Origin: Erpobdella octoculata
Lineage: Eukaryota > Annelida > Clitellata > Hirudinida > Erpobdellidae
Length of the DNA: 64,000 nucleotides
Assembly: GCA_963978895.1 (NCBI GenBank)
Contig: OZ022238.1
Location: forward strand, 26,233,617-26,297,616
Direction of reading: 5' to 3'
Made by a program: the position numbers and the translations under genes. The first letter of the stretch is position 1. Each line of letters begins with the position of its first letter. Of the stretch, positions 25,298-36,936 are shown one piece after another. The notes beneath the pieces were generated by a model, which worked only from the letters and a program-made list of their open reading frames with translations, was not told the origin of the DNA and did not search any database.

Positions 25298-26303
25298 GAA
25301 AACAGAAAATTGGCAGAACACAACAGTAAATACACTGATGAACAACAGAAAATGTGAGCTACATGAAATAAACATTTCAGGAACATAAATGGTGACAAGG
25401 AATTGGTTAATGATGAGAAATGAGATATCGGCTATTAAATTCTGCATATAATAGAAAAGACGATAGATCATGGACAAATATTAAACGAAAAAATTGGCTA
25501 TAAGTTGTAGACGAAACGATATCTATAGGAAGTGAGTTCCAGTCTTTTACAACGCGGTTAGTAAAAAAGAATTTAAACAAGTCCGATAGGCTTAATTGGG
25601 AGCGTAGTTTGAGATGATGGCTTCGAGTAGATGAATAGTGGAAGGCAATTAGGTGGTTTTTCAATTCAGTAGATACTAGGTTGTTGACAATCTTGTAACA
25701 TAAACAGAGATCGGCTATGAGTCGTTGATGTTCAAGGGACTGGATTTTAAGCGCTTTCAAGCGGTCGCAGTATTGCAGATGCCTGACTAATGGAATGGCT
25801 TTAGTGAACCGTCTCTGAACTTTCTCAACCCAAGTACTTGTGATGTAGGTTCCATACTTGCGAACAATACTCCAACAGCGGTCTCGTGTAAACACAAAAA
25901 GCCATGGTTAAAAGATCTTTGTCGCGAGAGGCGAAAGATTTGAGGGTTAGCCGAGATTGAACCGACGCAATATGAGATCTGAACTCAAATTCAGAGTCAA
26001 TAATGACACCAAGATCTTTAACTTGGCAGAGTAGTTTTAGTGGTGTGTTATCAATAGAGTACTGAGATGGAATAATTTTATGTCTGGAAGAAGACTTGAT
26101 AGAGCCGACAAAACACTTGTCTGTGGCCAGGTTAAACTGTCATCTTTTACTCCATGTAGTTAGTGTATTGATGCTATCCTGAAGGTCTGAGTTTACTAGC
26201 TTGGAAGATCTGTATAGTTTAATGTCATCAGCAAAAGCTTGATTGATGTGTTATTTGGGAGTATTGTATCTACACTGTCATTTATATATATTAGGAATAA
26301 TGT
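25298..26303 (-). pseudogene. LINE 3' part (end of RT and carboxyl domain)
   Basis: From 26303 the minus strand reads an RT region with a FADD box (about 26240), then RPLLEYCSQVW and VEKVQRRFTKAIPL (25895-25407), the carboxyl domain typical of CR1/jockey-like ORF2. Frameshifts are present. It differs from the other LINEs here in sequence. Its 3' end abuts the H1 remnant near 25297. Confidence 0.75.
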
Positions 26304-27673
26304 TGGGGGTCTCCCAAATTTTCATCTTTTCCAGCATCTCCTTTGTTGTATCCAAAGATTTTGATTTAAACGTCAGACAGACCTCATGCAAATCGATTAC
26401 GAACTAAAAGTTTGTTACTTCGGTTTGTTATTTAATTCTTTGCCGTCTATCCATTCCATCTATCTAAATTGTTTAATTAAAAAATGCATTGAAAAATTTG
26501 CTAAGTTTTTCATCTGAACACAATCTGGTAAGTCTTCAAAAGTATGTGTTTTAGTGTATTTATTGGTTTTTTCCTAAAAAATAAAATTATTAAGGAATAA
26601 AAATTGTTTTAAAACTAGTATAAAGTCAATAATTAAAATTTGAGTTTTTTTCAGAATGTTTTGTTATCTTGTTTAGTTAGTGTCCATGTCAATAAAATAT
26701 CCGACAGAATAGATGTTTGAAGTGTACCTATATAAAAATGCAGATAGTGTTTAATTTAAAAAAAAACAGAAAATCAATTTTTTAAGACAAACATTTACAA
26801 TAAATATTAATTATTTTTAATTAATGCACTTTTTGTCGTTTTATTTTTATGAACCCCTCTCCCAAAACTAAAGCAACATTGACAAGTTTTTAACAAAGGT
26901 ACCCAAGAATACAGTTCAATCTACCAGTAATCTGATCTGAAACTATCATTAACATCCACTACAGTTCCAATCACGTAGCAAGGCAAACAAAACATTAGCA
27001 GGCAGGCATATGTAAAACTATTCTAGTCAATGTCAAGTACACATCGTGGAAATCCAAAATGAGGTCATAGAATTATAAACGAAATGAATGTTGCTGATGC
27101 TCCTTGGTTTGACATAAAATGTACATTGTCTTTTCAACTCCGATATAACTTTAGTGTTTTTGAACATTTTTTATTTCGCCCCCCTTTAGCGATAGACAGC
27201 CCCCCAAAGCATGACGTCTAGTTGCGGGCCTGGGTATGTTCTGAAAGTGGCACTCAAAAATGAATGCACTTTAACTTTTATAACTTTATTAAAAATAGTT
27301 TTAGTTTTTAGTTTTTTCGTTGTATAATAAAATTGAAATTACATTAAGAGTAGGTAGAATCTTGTCGAAAATTATAATTTGATGTTTTTTTTTTGTTTTT
27401 TTCTCATTTTTATCCAGACTTGGGAGTGGTTCACATTGATTGAGGCAGAGTTAAACTTGAAGTGATCATTTATAGTCATCTATAGTTAAACTTGAAGTGA
27501 TCATTTATAGTCATCTAATAACAGCTACAGCTGTTGAATTGAGTAAAAGCATTTGCTTGAGATATGTATTGATGACATCAAATTTTAGCATTTTAAGGCA
27601 TATTTTAAGTTATAAATTTGTGAATAGATGTTATAAAAAACAAAAATTCAACCAAAAAAGTTTTGGAGCAAAA
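26304..27673. other. AT-rich spacer with hAT-like and SINE fragments
   Basis: No gene seen. 27170-27232 is C-rich and resembles a hAT terminus. 27405-27452 is a short S1 SINE fragment. A 33-bp sequence starting GTTAAACTTGAAGTG is directly duplicated at about 27449-27515. Confidence 0.45.
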
Positions 27674-28219
27674 ATGAAGTTACAAAAATATTTTTATTAA
27701 TATTGGTTATTGGAATAATTGGGTTACTTTGCTTATTTAGAGAATATCTAACGAAGATAAGAGTTACAAACAAACTCAAGATAGATATCTCTAACAAATA
27801 TTCACTCTATCATTTTTCTAAGTTTTTTGAAAAAATTGTACCTTATATGGAAAGTTCAAATTTATCAGCTTCTGCACCAATTTCACTCCTGATAATGTTC
27901 ACTACCTTCAAAGAAGATGATCCACATCATCGTTTGGCACATCGACTGGTTATTCTCAACTGGGCATCCTTGGGAAGTAAATACGTCAAACCAGTTCTGT
28001 TTACTAATTTGTCGATGGATTATTTACACAAAGCAGTACAGGGTGCAGATGTTAACAACAGTTTTCATGAGAACAGAACACTAGCAGAACATGCCTTATT
28101 AAACGGATGGGATGTTTTACCAATTCCATCGTTCAATCCATATGGGACACCTCATCTTAAATCAATGTACAGAGAAGTATTCAAAAAATATAACTCAACG
28201 TTCTATGGTTATGCTAATG
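27674..28219 (+). CDS. Glycosyltransferase-like protein, exon 1
   Basis: It encodes a short hydrophobic segment (VIGIIGLLCLF), likely a signal anchor, then a conserved domain with LLIMFTTFKEDDPHHRL, NWASLGSKYVKPVLFTN, NGWDVLPIPSFNPYGTP and FYGYANG. I recognise this as a family of animal proteins related to nucleotide-sugar (GT-A-like) transferases that act in the secretory pathway; the precise reaction is unknown. The exon ends in ...AATG before GTTGGT (donor GT at 28220-28221), in phase with exon 2. The only nearby ATG (27674-27676) is one base out of frame relative to the paralogue at 51108. Either this copy has a start-codon frameshift, or it starts elsewhere, or there is a sequencing error. 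The upstream frame is open from 27637. Confidence 0.72.
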
Positions 28220-28463
28220 GTTGGTCATTTTTTAATGTTGACAATGTTTTTTCATTTTATAATAGTTCATCTGTTAACTTAATTTTTCTCATTTGGATTA
28301 CTTTTAATTTGCTTTGTCACATTGACAAAAGGGCTAGAATAACTATAAAACAATGGAAAACACCACAATCACATTTGCAAGCGTAGGGCAAACGTTGAGG
28401 AGGTTTGAACAACCGACTTTTCCTTTTGAATGAAATTACTTATTGATAACCACCATACCCCAA

Positions 28464-29040
28464 ATCGGTATGTATGTGCGTATGTATGTGTGCATGTATG
28501 TATGTGTATGTGCATGTATGTGTGTCTGTGTGTGTGTTTATGTATGTATGTATGTATGTATGTATGTATGTATGTATGTATGTATGTATGTATGTATGTA
28601 TGTATGTATGTATGTATGTATGTGTTTTTTTACAATATTTCGGCACTAATTGCTCATTCAAAGTATGTATGTGTATGTGTGTATGTATGTATGTATGTAT
28701 GTATGTATGTATGTATTTATGTAGAATCGGATCTAGGGGGGTCAACTGGGAGCGAAAGAATGAGCGGGAAAGCGACAGGGAACGGATAACGACCGGGAGC
28801 GGGAGTGTGTATGTATTTATGTATGTATGTATGTATGTATGTATGTATGTATGTATGTATGTATTTATGTAGAACCGGATCTAGGGGGGTCAACTGGGAG
28901 CGAAAGAATGAGCGGGAAAGCGACAGGGAACGGATAACGACCGGGAGCGGGAGTGTGTATGTATGTATGTATGTATGTATGTATGTATGTATGTATGTAT
29001 GTATGTATGTATGTATGTATGTATGTATGTGTGTGTGTGC
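28464..29040 (+). repeat. (TATG)n with two GATCTAGGGGGG modules
   Basis: An imperfect TATG/TGTG run is followed by pure (TATG)n. Two ~90-bp modules (28722-28812 and 28866-28956) contain GATCTAGGGGGGTCAAC and GAGCGGGAAAGCGACAGG, each followed by (TATG)n. A third module lies at 33800 and runs into a Helitron 3' end, so this is H2 Helitron material. Confidence 0.8.
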
Positions 29041-29359
29041 ACTCCTGAAGAGCTTTTCTGTGGAGGTCATCAGAAGAAAACCCCCCCTCGAGCAAACGTT
29101 TCGGCTCTTTAATTTCTTGACGTTCTAAGGGGGGCGAGCCACGTTCGACAGACGAACGTCCTCCGGCAGAAAATGTCTTTGTTCTTTTCCGACATCGAAT
29201 TTCTATCATTCCTTGCATCGTGGCAGATATTTATCATGCAAATAAACTCGCGACGTTAAAGAAATTCAGACTATTCAAGTGAGAAAACCTTCGACGACAT
29301 AACGGCTTCGCTTTAGTAGCGGTACTTAATATCGCCACGTAAACAAAGACGAAGCAATT

Positions 29360-32300
29360 CTATTCTTGCGGAGCGGAGAGAGCGGCTTCTAAATTTCTAT
29401 TTGGAAACTCTTCTTTTTTCTCTCTTTGAGACCAAATCCAGAATGAAGCCGATTCTGCTGCTTCAGAAATCTGTTTAATTTTTTTTTTTTTTTTTTTTTT
29501 TGATTGAGATTTAGCATACGCCTTATCAAGACAAGTCTTGCTCAAGGCGAGAGAGGGAGGGTACTTGCAAAGGCAGCCATTTATAGGCGCCTACCCCTTT
29601 AGCAAATGCGAGTGAACTCCTTGCTTAAGGGAGTTACGCTGGTGACGCCGGCGAGGTTTGAACTGCCGACCTAACGATCGACAGGCGAACGCTCTACGGC
29701 TCTGCCACCAGCGCCTCTAATTGCACGGGTCCGCTCTCTGTTAGACATTCCCAGGGCCCGCAGCAACTTTAGCAAAGATTTACCAACCAAACCGCGTGCT
29801 CCGACTTCAACAGCAAAAAGCTCAGCTCTTGAGCCATTTGCTTCCAAATCCAACACCACTTCTCTGTATTTTTCTAATTTCATGATGTTACTGGCCTCCA
29901 TGTTGCTTTCCCATGGCACTGTCAATTCGATGAGAAGAAATGTCTTGGCCAGACTAAAAAAAAAACAACTATGTCTGGCCTTTTTCCACTTTCCTTTATT
30001 GAAACTGGGAAGCACTTTTCCGTTTTCAGATCGGCAGAGACCCTCCAGTCGTTCGCCGCATGGAAAACATTCTCTCCTTCCGTGAGGGTTCTCTTTGGGC
30101 GATTTAGCTGCGGCAATCCCTCTCTCAAAAAATAAATCCTCCTCCTAGGTTTCACCTCCATTGAGTTGGCTTTTCGGCAGGCCTCTTTTACAAATCCCAG
30201 CAGCTTTTGGAGAACAAGGTTGTGGCGCCACGTATATCTACCATGAGAAAGGGAATAGGAGCAGGAGGAAAGAATATGAATCAATGACTGCGACTGACCG
30301 CAGAGCTGACACTCGTCGTTCTCAATTAATTTCCATTTCTTTAAATTGCTGGCTGTTGGCAGCTGGTCATACATCGATCTAATGAGGAACGATAGCCGCA
30401 CTGGAGCATAGCGCCATATATCTTCCCATGACAGAGACCGCTGAACTGACTCATCCCATCTGGTCCAGTCGCCTTGCTGTGACAATTGTGCGCTCTTCAC
30501 AACTCTCTCGCTTTCTATCGCTTGCTTTCTGTCCTGAACAATCAAGTCTGATCTTTCATGAGCGTTTGCCTTGGACCACCAGAGATGGTGGTTCCATCCA
30601 ACACCATGCCGCCCCAACTGAACTGCTCAAGTCCTTTCAGTCCACTGGAGAGAAACCGTGGCATTCTCTATTTCAACTCTAGCATTCCATTTGGTTCCTG
30701 AGATTAGAGTTGGTTTTACCTCAGCGACTCTCTGATCCGTTGAATTATCGAGCATCATCTGAGTTCTCAGTTTGCTGATCTTGAAATCTTCAACAAAAGA
30801 CCGCAATGGAAGTCTCAGCTTGGCTGTTTTGCCGTAGAGAGCCACAGACGTCAATCCCGGAGGCAGACCCAACCATTGACGTGTAAAACGAGCTATCTTT
30901 CTTTCTAGTTTCTCCACAACTTGCAGACCAATTTCATAGACTGTCAGAGGCCAAAGCAGTCTTGGCACTAAAACAAATTGCAAAATCCACATTTTGAACC
31001 TGCTCTGAAGCGGAGCAGAATTAATGCTTTCCATGGAGACAGTTGCCATACGGAGAATAGAAGCACCCTGATCAACATCATTCAGGGATTTACAGTACCA
31101 TCTCCCGAGACCTTTCACTAGTTCGTCGCTCACTGTTGGAATCTTGTTACCATCAACAGAGAAAACGGTGTATTCGTCAATTTTACCGCGACGCAGGGAG
31201 AGACTTCTCGACTTGGATGCTTTAAAACTCATTCCGCACCATTTGAGTAGATCGCTGAAGACATCGAGTGTCCGTCTCATTGAAATACACTTATTCAAAA
31301 TAATTGTCGTGTCGTCCATGAAAGCTCTCAGAGGTGGCATGAAAATACCTCGGCCGACATAAACATCTTCTACCCTTGCACCAACTGAATTCAGAAGTAG
31401 TTGCATTGCTAGCACGAATAATATAGGAGAAATAGAGCACCCCATGGCGATACCGACCTGAAGACGAAACCAATCGGTTGAACACGTCTTTGTCGATAAT
31501 CTCAGGTGAAAATCTTGAAAATACTGTCGTAGAATATCCATAACAAACTTTGGAACATGGTGCATCGTCAAAGCTCTCCAAATCAGCTGGTGACGAACCG
31601 CTCCATAAGCATTTGCAAGATCAAGCCAAACGACGTGCAAACTGAGTCGATTCTGTTTTGCTCTTTTTATAGACTCCCATATCATGGTAGAACGTTCGAT
31701 GCAACCAGGAACACCAGGGATTCCTCCTTTCTGAATTGACTTGTCTATGTAGTCGTTTTGTGTTAGATAGCTCGTCAACCTCTTGGCAAGCACAGCAAAA
31801 AATATTTTTCCTTCAACATTAAGAAGAGAAATTGGTCTGAACTGATTGATGTCGACTGAAACTTTCTCCTTTGGTATAAAAATGCCTTCAGCTTTTTGCC
31901 ACTCTTTATCAACAGACCCGGACGTCCAAGCAGACTTGAGCAATGAGTGTAAAACTTTCAACACACCCGGACATTTTTTATACACCAGGTATGGTACACC
32001 ATTTGGACCTGGAGCAAATCTATTTCTTGTTTTTCGGAGGAAATGGGATGTGTCAAAAATTGAAATTACTCCCTCGTTGAAAGCAACCTTTGGAAGAGGA
32101 ATCTCGGGAAGATCTGATCTTTCAGCTAGTTATTTGTCGCCCAAGGGGTCAATGAAAGCAGCTCCGAAGTGATGATCAAGCTGCTCTTTACTGACTTGCA
32201 GAGTACCTGACTTTGGTGGATCGAGCAAGCTTTTACCATAACGGAATGGATCTCTGACAAACTGGAATCTTGCCTTCCTTTGTTCTTTTTTCTTTACCCG

Positions 32301-33137
32301 CAAACGTTCTGCTTGCAAGAGTGCACTCAATCGTTGCCTCAAGTCATGTCGTAATGCTGAGAGCCCTGGTTTCTCGTTGTCTGGAGCTCTCCTCCATTGT
32401 TGACGAAGTCGTTTTTTTTCTTTTTTGAGTCTAGCAATCTCTCGTTGTCGCCTTGAAATATGAGTTTTTTCGCCTCTGTCCATGAGAACTTTTTCCTTGG
32501 AACCGAACATCTCTAAACACTTGTTGTAAATGGTGTCAGTTAGATTGTTCACTTGAAACATTGGAAGTTCTTTCATCTGCACTTTGAGAAGCTTGGAAAG
32601 TATCTTGTCGAGCTTCGACCAATCCGCTTTGCTAGCAGCAGCGGGGAAGTTAATTCTAGCCCGAGGTTGCCTATTCTCGTCACTATCAGGATCGTGGAAC
32701 CTGTCGGGGCTGTGGTTGGCATCCGGCCCGACTTGGCCCGGCGTATTACCTGAAGCAATGCTTGCTACAGTACGATGATCCTTTACAGTTTTAAGCAGGC
32801 AACCCATCTTCGTACGGTGAACCTTCATACCGCGGCTTGTTGCGAAACCTCTACCGCACACACACTCGTGAAGTGTTCCCCCATTAGGGTCCGTTGGAAG
32901 AGCAGGGTCGATGGCCGTAGGTCCGATTGCAAGCTCATCATACTCCCCCTCCTTTCGGTTGGAGCTCTGGGGGCATAAATCCGATTTCGTTGTCGCAGCT
33001 AGATGAACGGTGTTTTTTGTATCCCGGCTAAGCTGGGCCAGGATACCCGTAATACTCGTCTTTCCGAGTTGCCACCTGTCTTTCCACGGTGTCACCGGTC
33101 TTTCCCAGTTGCCACAAGGTCTTTCCCGAGAGTCACA
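29360..33137 (-). pseudogene. ORF of RLE LINE (zinc finger, RT, RLE endonuclease)
   Basis: The amino part (about 33137-32130) has a C2H2-like finger CVCGRGFATSRGMKVH and a basic coiled region. RT (31985-30627) shows QFRPISLLNVEGKIFF, WLDLANAYGAV, GIAMGCSISPILF and a polymerase box FMDD (31311-31323); both aspartates are kept. A CCHC finger CQLCGQSQSLIHILSSC and TWRHN (about 30320-30200) precede the endonuclease: RPDIVV, ELTVPWE and KLEKY, the PD...E...K pattern of RLE nucleases that nick specific target sites. The last codons (EAAESASFWIW, about 29470-29430) lie beyond an inserted SINE. At least three frameshifts separate the parts, so this copy is inactive. Confidence 0.82.
29483..29715 (-). 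mobile_element. tRNA-derived SINE inside the LINE ORF end
   Basis: On the minus strand it begins GGCGCTGG with A box TGGCAGAGCCG and B box GTTCAAACC, and ends in a poly(A) tail (oligo(T) at 29479-29501). Flanks AATTAGA and AATTAAA look like a 7-bp target duplication with one mismatch. It differs from SINE family S1. Confidence 0.78.
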
Positions 33138-33799
33138 TGTATGTATGTATGTATGTATGTATGTATGTATGTATGTATGTATGTATGTATGTATGTATGT
33201 ATGTATGTATGTATGTATGTATGTATGTATGTATGTATGTATGTATGTATGTATGTATGTATGTATGTATGTATGTATGTATGTATGTATGTATGTATGT
33301 ATGTATGTATGTATGTATGTATGTATGTATGTATGTATGTATGTATGTATGTATGTATGTATGTATGTATGTATGTATGTATGTATGTATGTATGTATGT
33401 ATGTATGTATGTATGTATGTATGTATGTATGTATGTATGTATGTATGTATGTATGTATGTATGTATGTATGTATGTATGTATGTATGTATGTATGTATGT
33501 ATGTATGTATGTATGTATGTATGTATGTATGTATGTATGTATGTATGTATGTATGTATGTATGTATGTATGTATGTATGTATGTATGTATGTATGTATGT
33601 ATGTATGTATGTATGTATGTATGTATGTATGTATGTATGTATGTATGTATGTATGTATGTATGTATGTATGTATGTATGTATGTATGTATGTATGTATGT
33701 ATGTATGTATGTATGTATGTATGTATGTATGTATGTATGTATGTATGTATGTATGTATGTATGTATGTATGTATGTATGAATGTATGTGTGTATGTATG
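33138..33799 (+). repeat. (TATG)n microsatellite, about 640 bp
   Basis: Nearly perfect TATG array. All long open frames here (MYVC and IHTY repeats) are products of the 4-bp repeat. Confidence 0.97.
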
Positions 33800-33972
33800 T
33801 AAAATCAGATCTAGGGGGGGGGGGGGCTGAGAGCGAAAAAATGAGCGGGAAAGCGACAGGGAACGGATAACGACCTGAAGCGGTAGCGCAAGCGGGAAAG
33901 AAACGGGAGCGAAAAAGAAACTCATTAGGTAAACCTATAAAAACCCCGGGCAACGCCGGGTGCCCACGCTAG
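33800..33972 (+). mobile_element. Helitron H2, 3' end
   Basis: It contains the GATCTAGGGGGG module and GAGCGGGAAAGCGACAGG, then CCCCGGGCAACGCCGGG and CACGCTAG before T: the hairpin plus CTAG end of Helitrons. Its 5' side is the (TATG)n array. Confidence 0.78.
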
Positions 33973-33986
33973 TATTATATATTATA

Positions 33987-34199
33987 TCTATATATATATA
34001 AATGAATGAATGTATGTATGTATGTATGTATGTATGTATGTATGTATGTATGTATATATGTTATTCATGCATTGCTACACCATTTATCCGATCGTAATGA
34101 AATTTTCACACAACCTTGAGAGTCAAGGGGAATCAAATATAGAAAAAAAAATTGAAATCCGTCACAAAATGAGCGGAGCGGAGCGAGTCAGCGAGCGGG

Positions 34200-34240
<41 letters not shown>
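33987..34240 (+). mobile_element. Helitron H2, 5' region
   Basis: It starts TCTATATATATATAAATG 14 bp after the previous Helitron end. It contains (TATG)n, GCATTGCTACACCATTTATC, GTCAAGGGGAATCAAATATA and CCGTCACAAAATGAGCGG, the phrases shared by all H2 copies, and passes into (TA)n. Confidence 0.75.
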
Positions 34241-34243
<3 letters not shown>

Positions 34244-34454
34244 GTTTGTATGTATGTATGTATGTATGTATGTATGTATATATATATGTATATATGTATA
34301 TATGTAAATTTGTTTTTTTGTTGATGTTTTATGGACAAAAAACATGGTCAGCGGTAGTAAGGTGAAGTAAATTTTTTTTCTACAAAATAAAAATAAATTA
34401 ATTTATAGTTAAATTATACAAAAGTTTTTTTCTTAAGTTTTAAAAATTTAGTTA
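34241..34454. other. AT-rich spacer inside H2 inverted repeat
   Basis: Short (TATG)n, then AT-rich sequence. No gene seen. Confidence 0.5.
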
Positions 34455-34769
<315 letters not shown>

Positions 34770-34774
34770 ATTAA

Positions 34775-35097
34775 CTAGCAGGGTACTCGGCGTTGCCCGG
34801 GGTTTTTAGAAGTTTTCCTAACGTTTTTCTCTTTCGCTTGCTCTCCCGCTCCCGGTCGCTTTCCCGTTCTTGGTCGTTTTTCCGCTTTTTGCTTGTTGCA
34901 TCATTCTCGGTCGCTTTTCCTTTCCCACTCGCTTTTTTGCTCCCGGTTGCTTTTCCGTTCCCGCTTGCTTTCCCGTTTCCGCTCATTTTTCAGTTCCCGT
35001 TTTTGCTGGCTCTCCCGCTCTATTTTTAACTGATCTTAATTTTGTTTTTTTACAAAAACCTTCCTCTATTGTCTTTTATTACGATTGGATGAATGAA
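34775..35097 (-). mobile_element. Helitron H2, 3' end and body (host of the composite SINE)
   Basis: CTAGCAGGGTACTCGG then CGTTGCCCGGGG on the plus strand is the inverted Helitron end. Inward lie CCCGCTCCCGGTCGC-type minisatellite units. At 35080-35105 it reads ATTACGATTGGATGAATG, the H2 phrase that continues beyond the SINE at 35501 with GCAATACATACAGGACATAC. Confidence 0.72.
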
Positions 35098-35498
35098 TGA
35101 ATGAATTTAATTATATAGCGTAAGATAAAGTTACGAAGGTTCCTTTGGAATATGAAACTTTGAAGAACACGCTATTTACATAGACACGAGAAGTTAACTC
35201 TAGATAACGCTCAGTTGACGTGAGCACATGTGAGTTAATTTTTCGCTCAAGGAAATTAAGTGCCTGTACCGGGAATCGAACCCGGGTCCTACGACTCTCA
35301 AAGCTGGTATCTATACCACTAGACCAACACGTCCCCAAAGAAAGGGGAATGCGCGTATGCAGATCCCCGCAAACAAAAATGACGCGCCCGAGTTACCCGC
35401 ATTTGTGGTAATCGCAGGTCAGCGACGCCCTCGGTGCAATGGATGGGCCTCCCACTGGGAGAACCGCTTTCTTGATCACGGTATCTCCTACGCCAGGT

Positions 35499-35500
<2 letters not shown>
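35098..35500 (-). mobile_element. Composite SINE: U1 snRNA-like head plus tRNA-like body
   Basis: Read on the minus strand: a U1-like sequence (35504-35342), a few bases, a tRNA-like segment with A and B boxes (35337-35262), a unique body of about 150 bp, and a tail of ATTC repeats (35115-35098). Both flanks are the two halves of one H2 Helitron phrase (GATGAATG on the left, GCAATACATACAGG on the right), so the whole unit arrived as one insertion. No clear target duplication survives. snRNA-headed SINEs are known in other animals; a U1 head followed by a tRNA-like part would be unusual. Confidence 0.65.
35262..35337 (-). other. tRNA-like segment of the composite SINE
   Basis: A box TGGTCTAGTGG (35317-35327) and B box GGTTCGATTCC (35272-35282), correctly spaced. 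The T arm pairs, but the acceptor and anticodon stems do not, so it is a tRNA-derived promoter region and not a working tRNA gene. Confidence 0.75.

Positions 35501-35504
<4 letters not shown>
35342..35504 (-). ncRNA. U1 snRNA-like sequence (retrocopy or SINE head)
   Basis: The minus strand begins CTTACCTGGCG, the 5'-splice-site-pairing region of U1. It continues with GAGATACCGTGATCAAGAAA (stem-loop I, U1-70K loop), ATCCATTGCAC (stem-loop II, U1A loop), GCGATTACC...GGTAACTCG (stem-loop III with a paired change relative to the vertebrate form), CATTTTTG (Sm site) and GCGGGGATC...ATTCCCC (3' stem). The first few U1 bases are lost. No snRNA promoter is recognisable in the (TA)n-rich flank, so it is probably not an active U1 gene. 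Confidence 0.85.
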
Positions 35505-35870
<366 letters not shown>

Positions 35871-36132
35871 ATGGTAGACAAAATTAGCTAACATTTTTGA
35901 ACTTGGTGATCATAACTAAACGCTATTTATCTGTCCATTTACTGCGTTCTATTCAAGCAACTGTTCAGAGGTGATACTCATACATTGAACCGTCCATACT
36001 GCAGAAAAAATGTTGTTCATGAAAAATTGCCAGAAAATGACTTGTAATACTAGATCTCAATAAATGTACTAAATTTTGACAACTCTAGGCTTGTGTTTAA
36101 ATTTTTTAAAGTTTGTGTTTTAATTTCTTAAA

Positions 36133-36335
36133 ACACTGGGTTTGGGTTGGGTTCAGGTTTTTCATTTTCAAAATTTCGGGTTCGTATTTTTTTTTCAAAA
36201 ATCCGGGTTTGGGTCCCAATTTTTATAACGTTCGAGTTACACGTTTTAAAAATTTCGGGTTTAGGTTCGGGTATCCAGAAAATACCGGGTAGTACTGAAC
36301 ATCGGGTTCGGGTCGGGTACCCACGGCATCCCTAG
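36133..36335 (+). repeat. GGGTTCGGG-rich hAT-like repeat
   Basis: Subrepeats of GGGTTTGGGTTC/CGGGTTCGGGT, ending GGCATCCCTA. Relatives are at 37384, 60850 and 61771. The TAGGGATGTC ends and subterminal repeats suggest non-autonomous hAT elements. 35871-36132 holds nothing recognised. Confidence 0.5.
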
Positions 36336-36525
36336 ATAACATTGTTTTTGTATTGTAGCAGATAGACAAATAGGAAAAAACAGGTTAGATGTTAAAGAGA
36401 CGTGTTATGAAAGACATACATAGATTGATAGTTAAGTATGTTGATTAAAATATGAGTATGTATCTAGGTCAATTGTTGAGAAATTACAGTTTGCAAATGA
36501 GTTCGATAAGAATTTACTCAGACTT

Positions 36526-36672
36526 CTTTTGAAGGACCCATAACCTAACCCCACCTTAACCACTCTTTAACCAACGTCATAACTTAACAGTTATCTATAT
36601 CTTCTTTTGAAGAACCCATAACCTAACCCCACTTTAACCACTCTTTAACCAGCGTCACGACTTCACAGTTAT
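36526..36672 (+). repeat. Tandem duplication (~74 bp)
   Basis: TTCTTTTGAAG...CCCATAACCTAACCCC...CAGTTAT occurs twice in a row with a few differences. The second copy abuts a Helitron. Confidence 0.8.
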
Positions 36673-36936
36673 AAAAATGACTGTTTGTATGTATTTCTGT
36701 ATAGAAAAGCAAACGGAAACGGAAAAGCGACGGGAACAAAAGAGTGACCGGGAACAGAAGAGCAAGTGGGAGCAGGAAAAGCGACCGGTCACGGAAAAGC
36801 GACCGGGAACGGAAGAGCAAGCGGGAACGGGAAGCCACCGGGAGCGGGAGAGCAAGTGGAGAATGAAACGGGAGCAAATGAGAAAAACGATAGAAAACCT
36901 TCTAAAAACTCCTGGCAACGCCGGGTACTTTGCTAG
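36661..36936 (+). mobile_element. Short H2-type Helitron
   Basis: GACTGTTTGTATG near the start resembles the H2 5' end. Then come GGGAACGGAAGAGC-type minisatellite units and an end GGCAACGCCGGGTACTTTGCTAG before T. About 276 bp, non-coding. Confidence 0.7.

Larger units (their letters stand above)
29041..33137 (-). mobile_element. RLE-type LINE inserted in (TATG)n
   Basis: A non-LTR retrotransposon of the restriction-like-endonuclease group (R2/NeSL/HERO-like order: zinc finger, RT, CCHC, endonuclease). (TATG)n adjoins both ends: left up to 29040 and right from 33138. A SINE (29483-29715) is inserted near the end of its ORF, and about 320 bp of 3' UTR follow. It carries frameshifts. Confidence 0.82.

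Noticed and set aside
33003..33953. Long open frames of MYVCMYVC and IHTYIHTY repeats
   Set aside because: They are translations of the (TATG)n/(CATA)n microsatellite, open in several frames and on both strands.
34793..35029. Open frames in the region of 34.8-35.0 kb
   Set aside because: Helitron minisatellite translated by chance; overlapping frames are open too.
35262..35337. Functional tRNA gene
   Set aside because: A and B boxes and the T arm are good, but the acceptor and anticodon stems do not pair, and it is part of a larger SINE-like unit.
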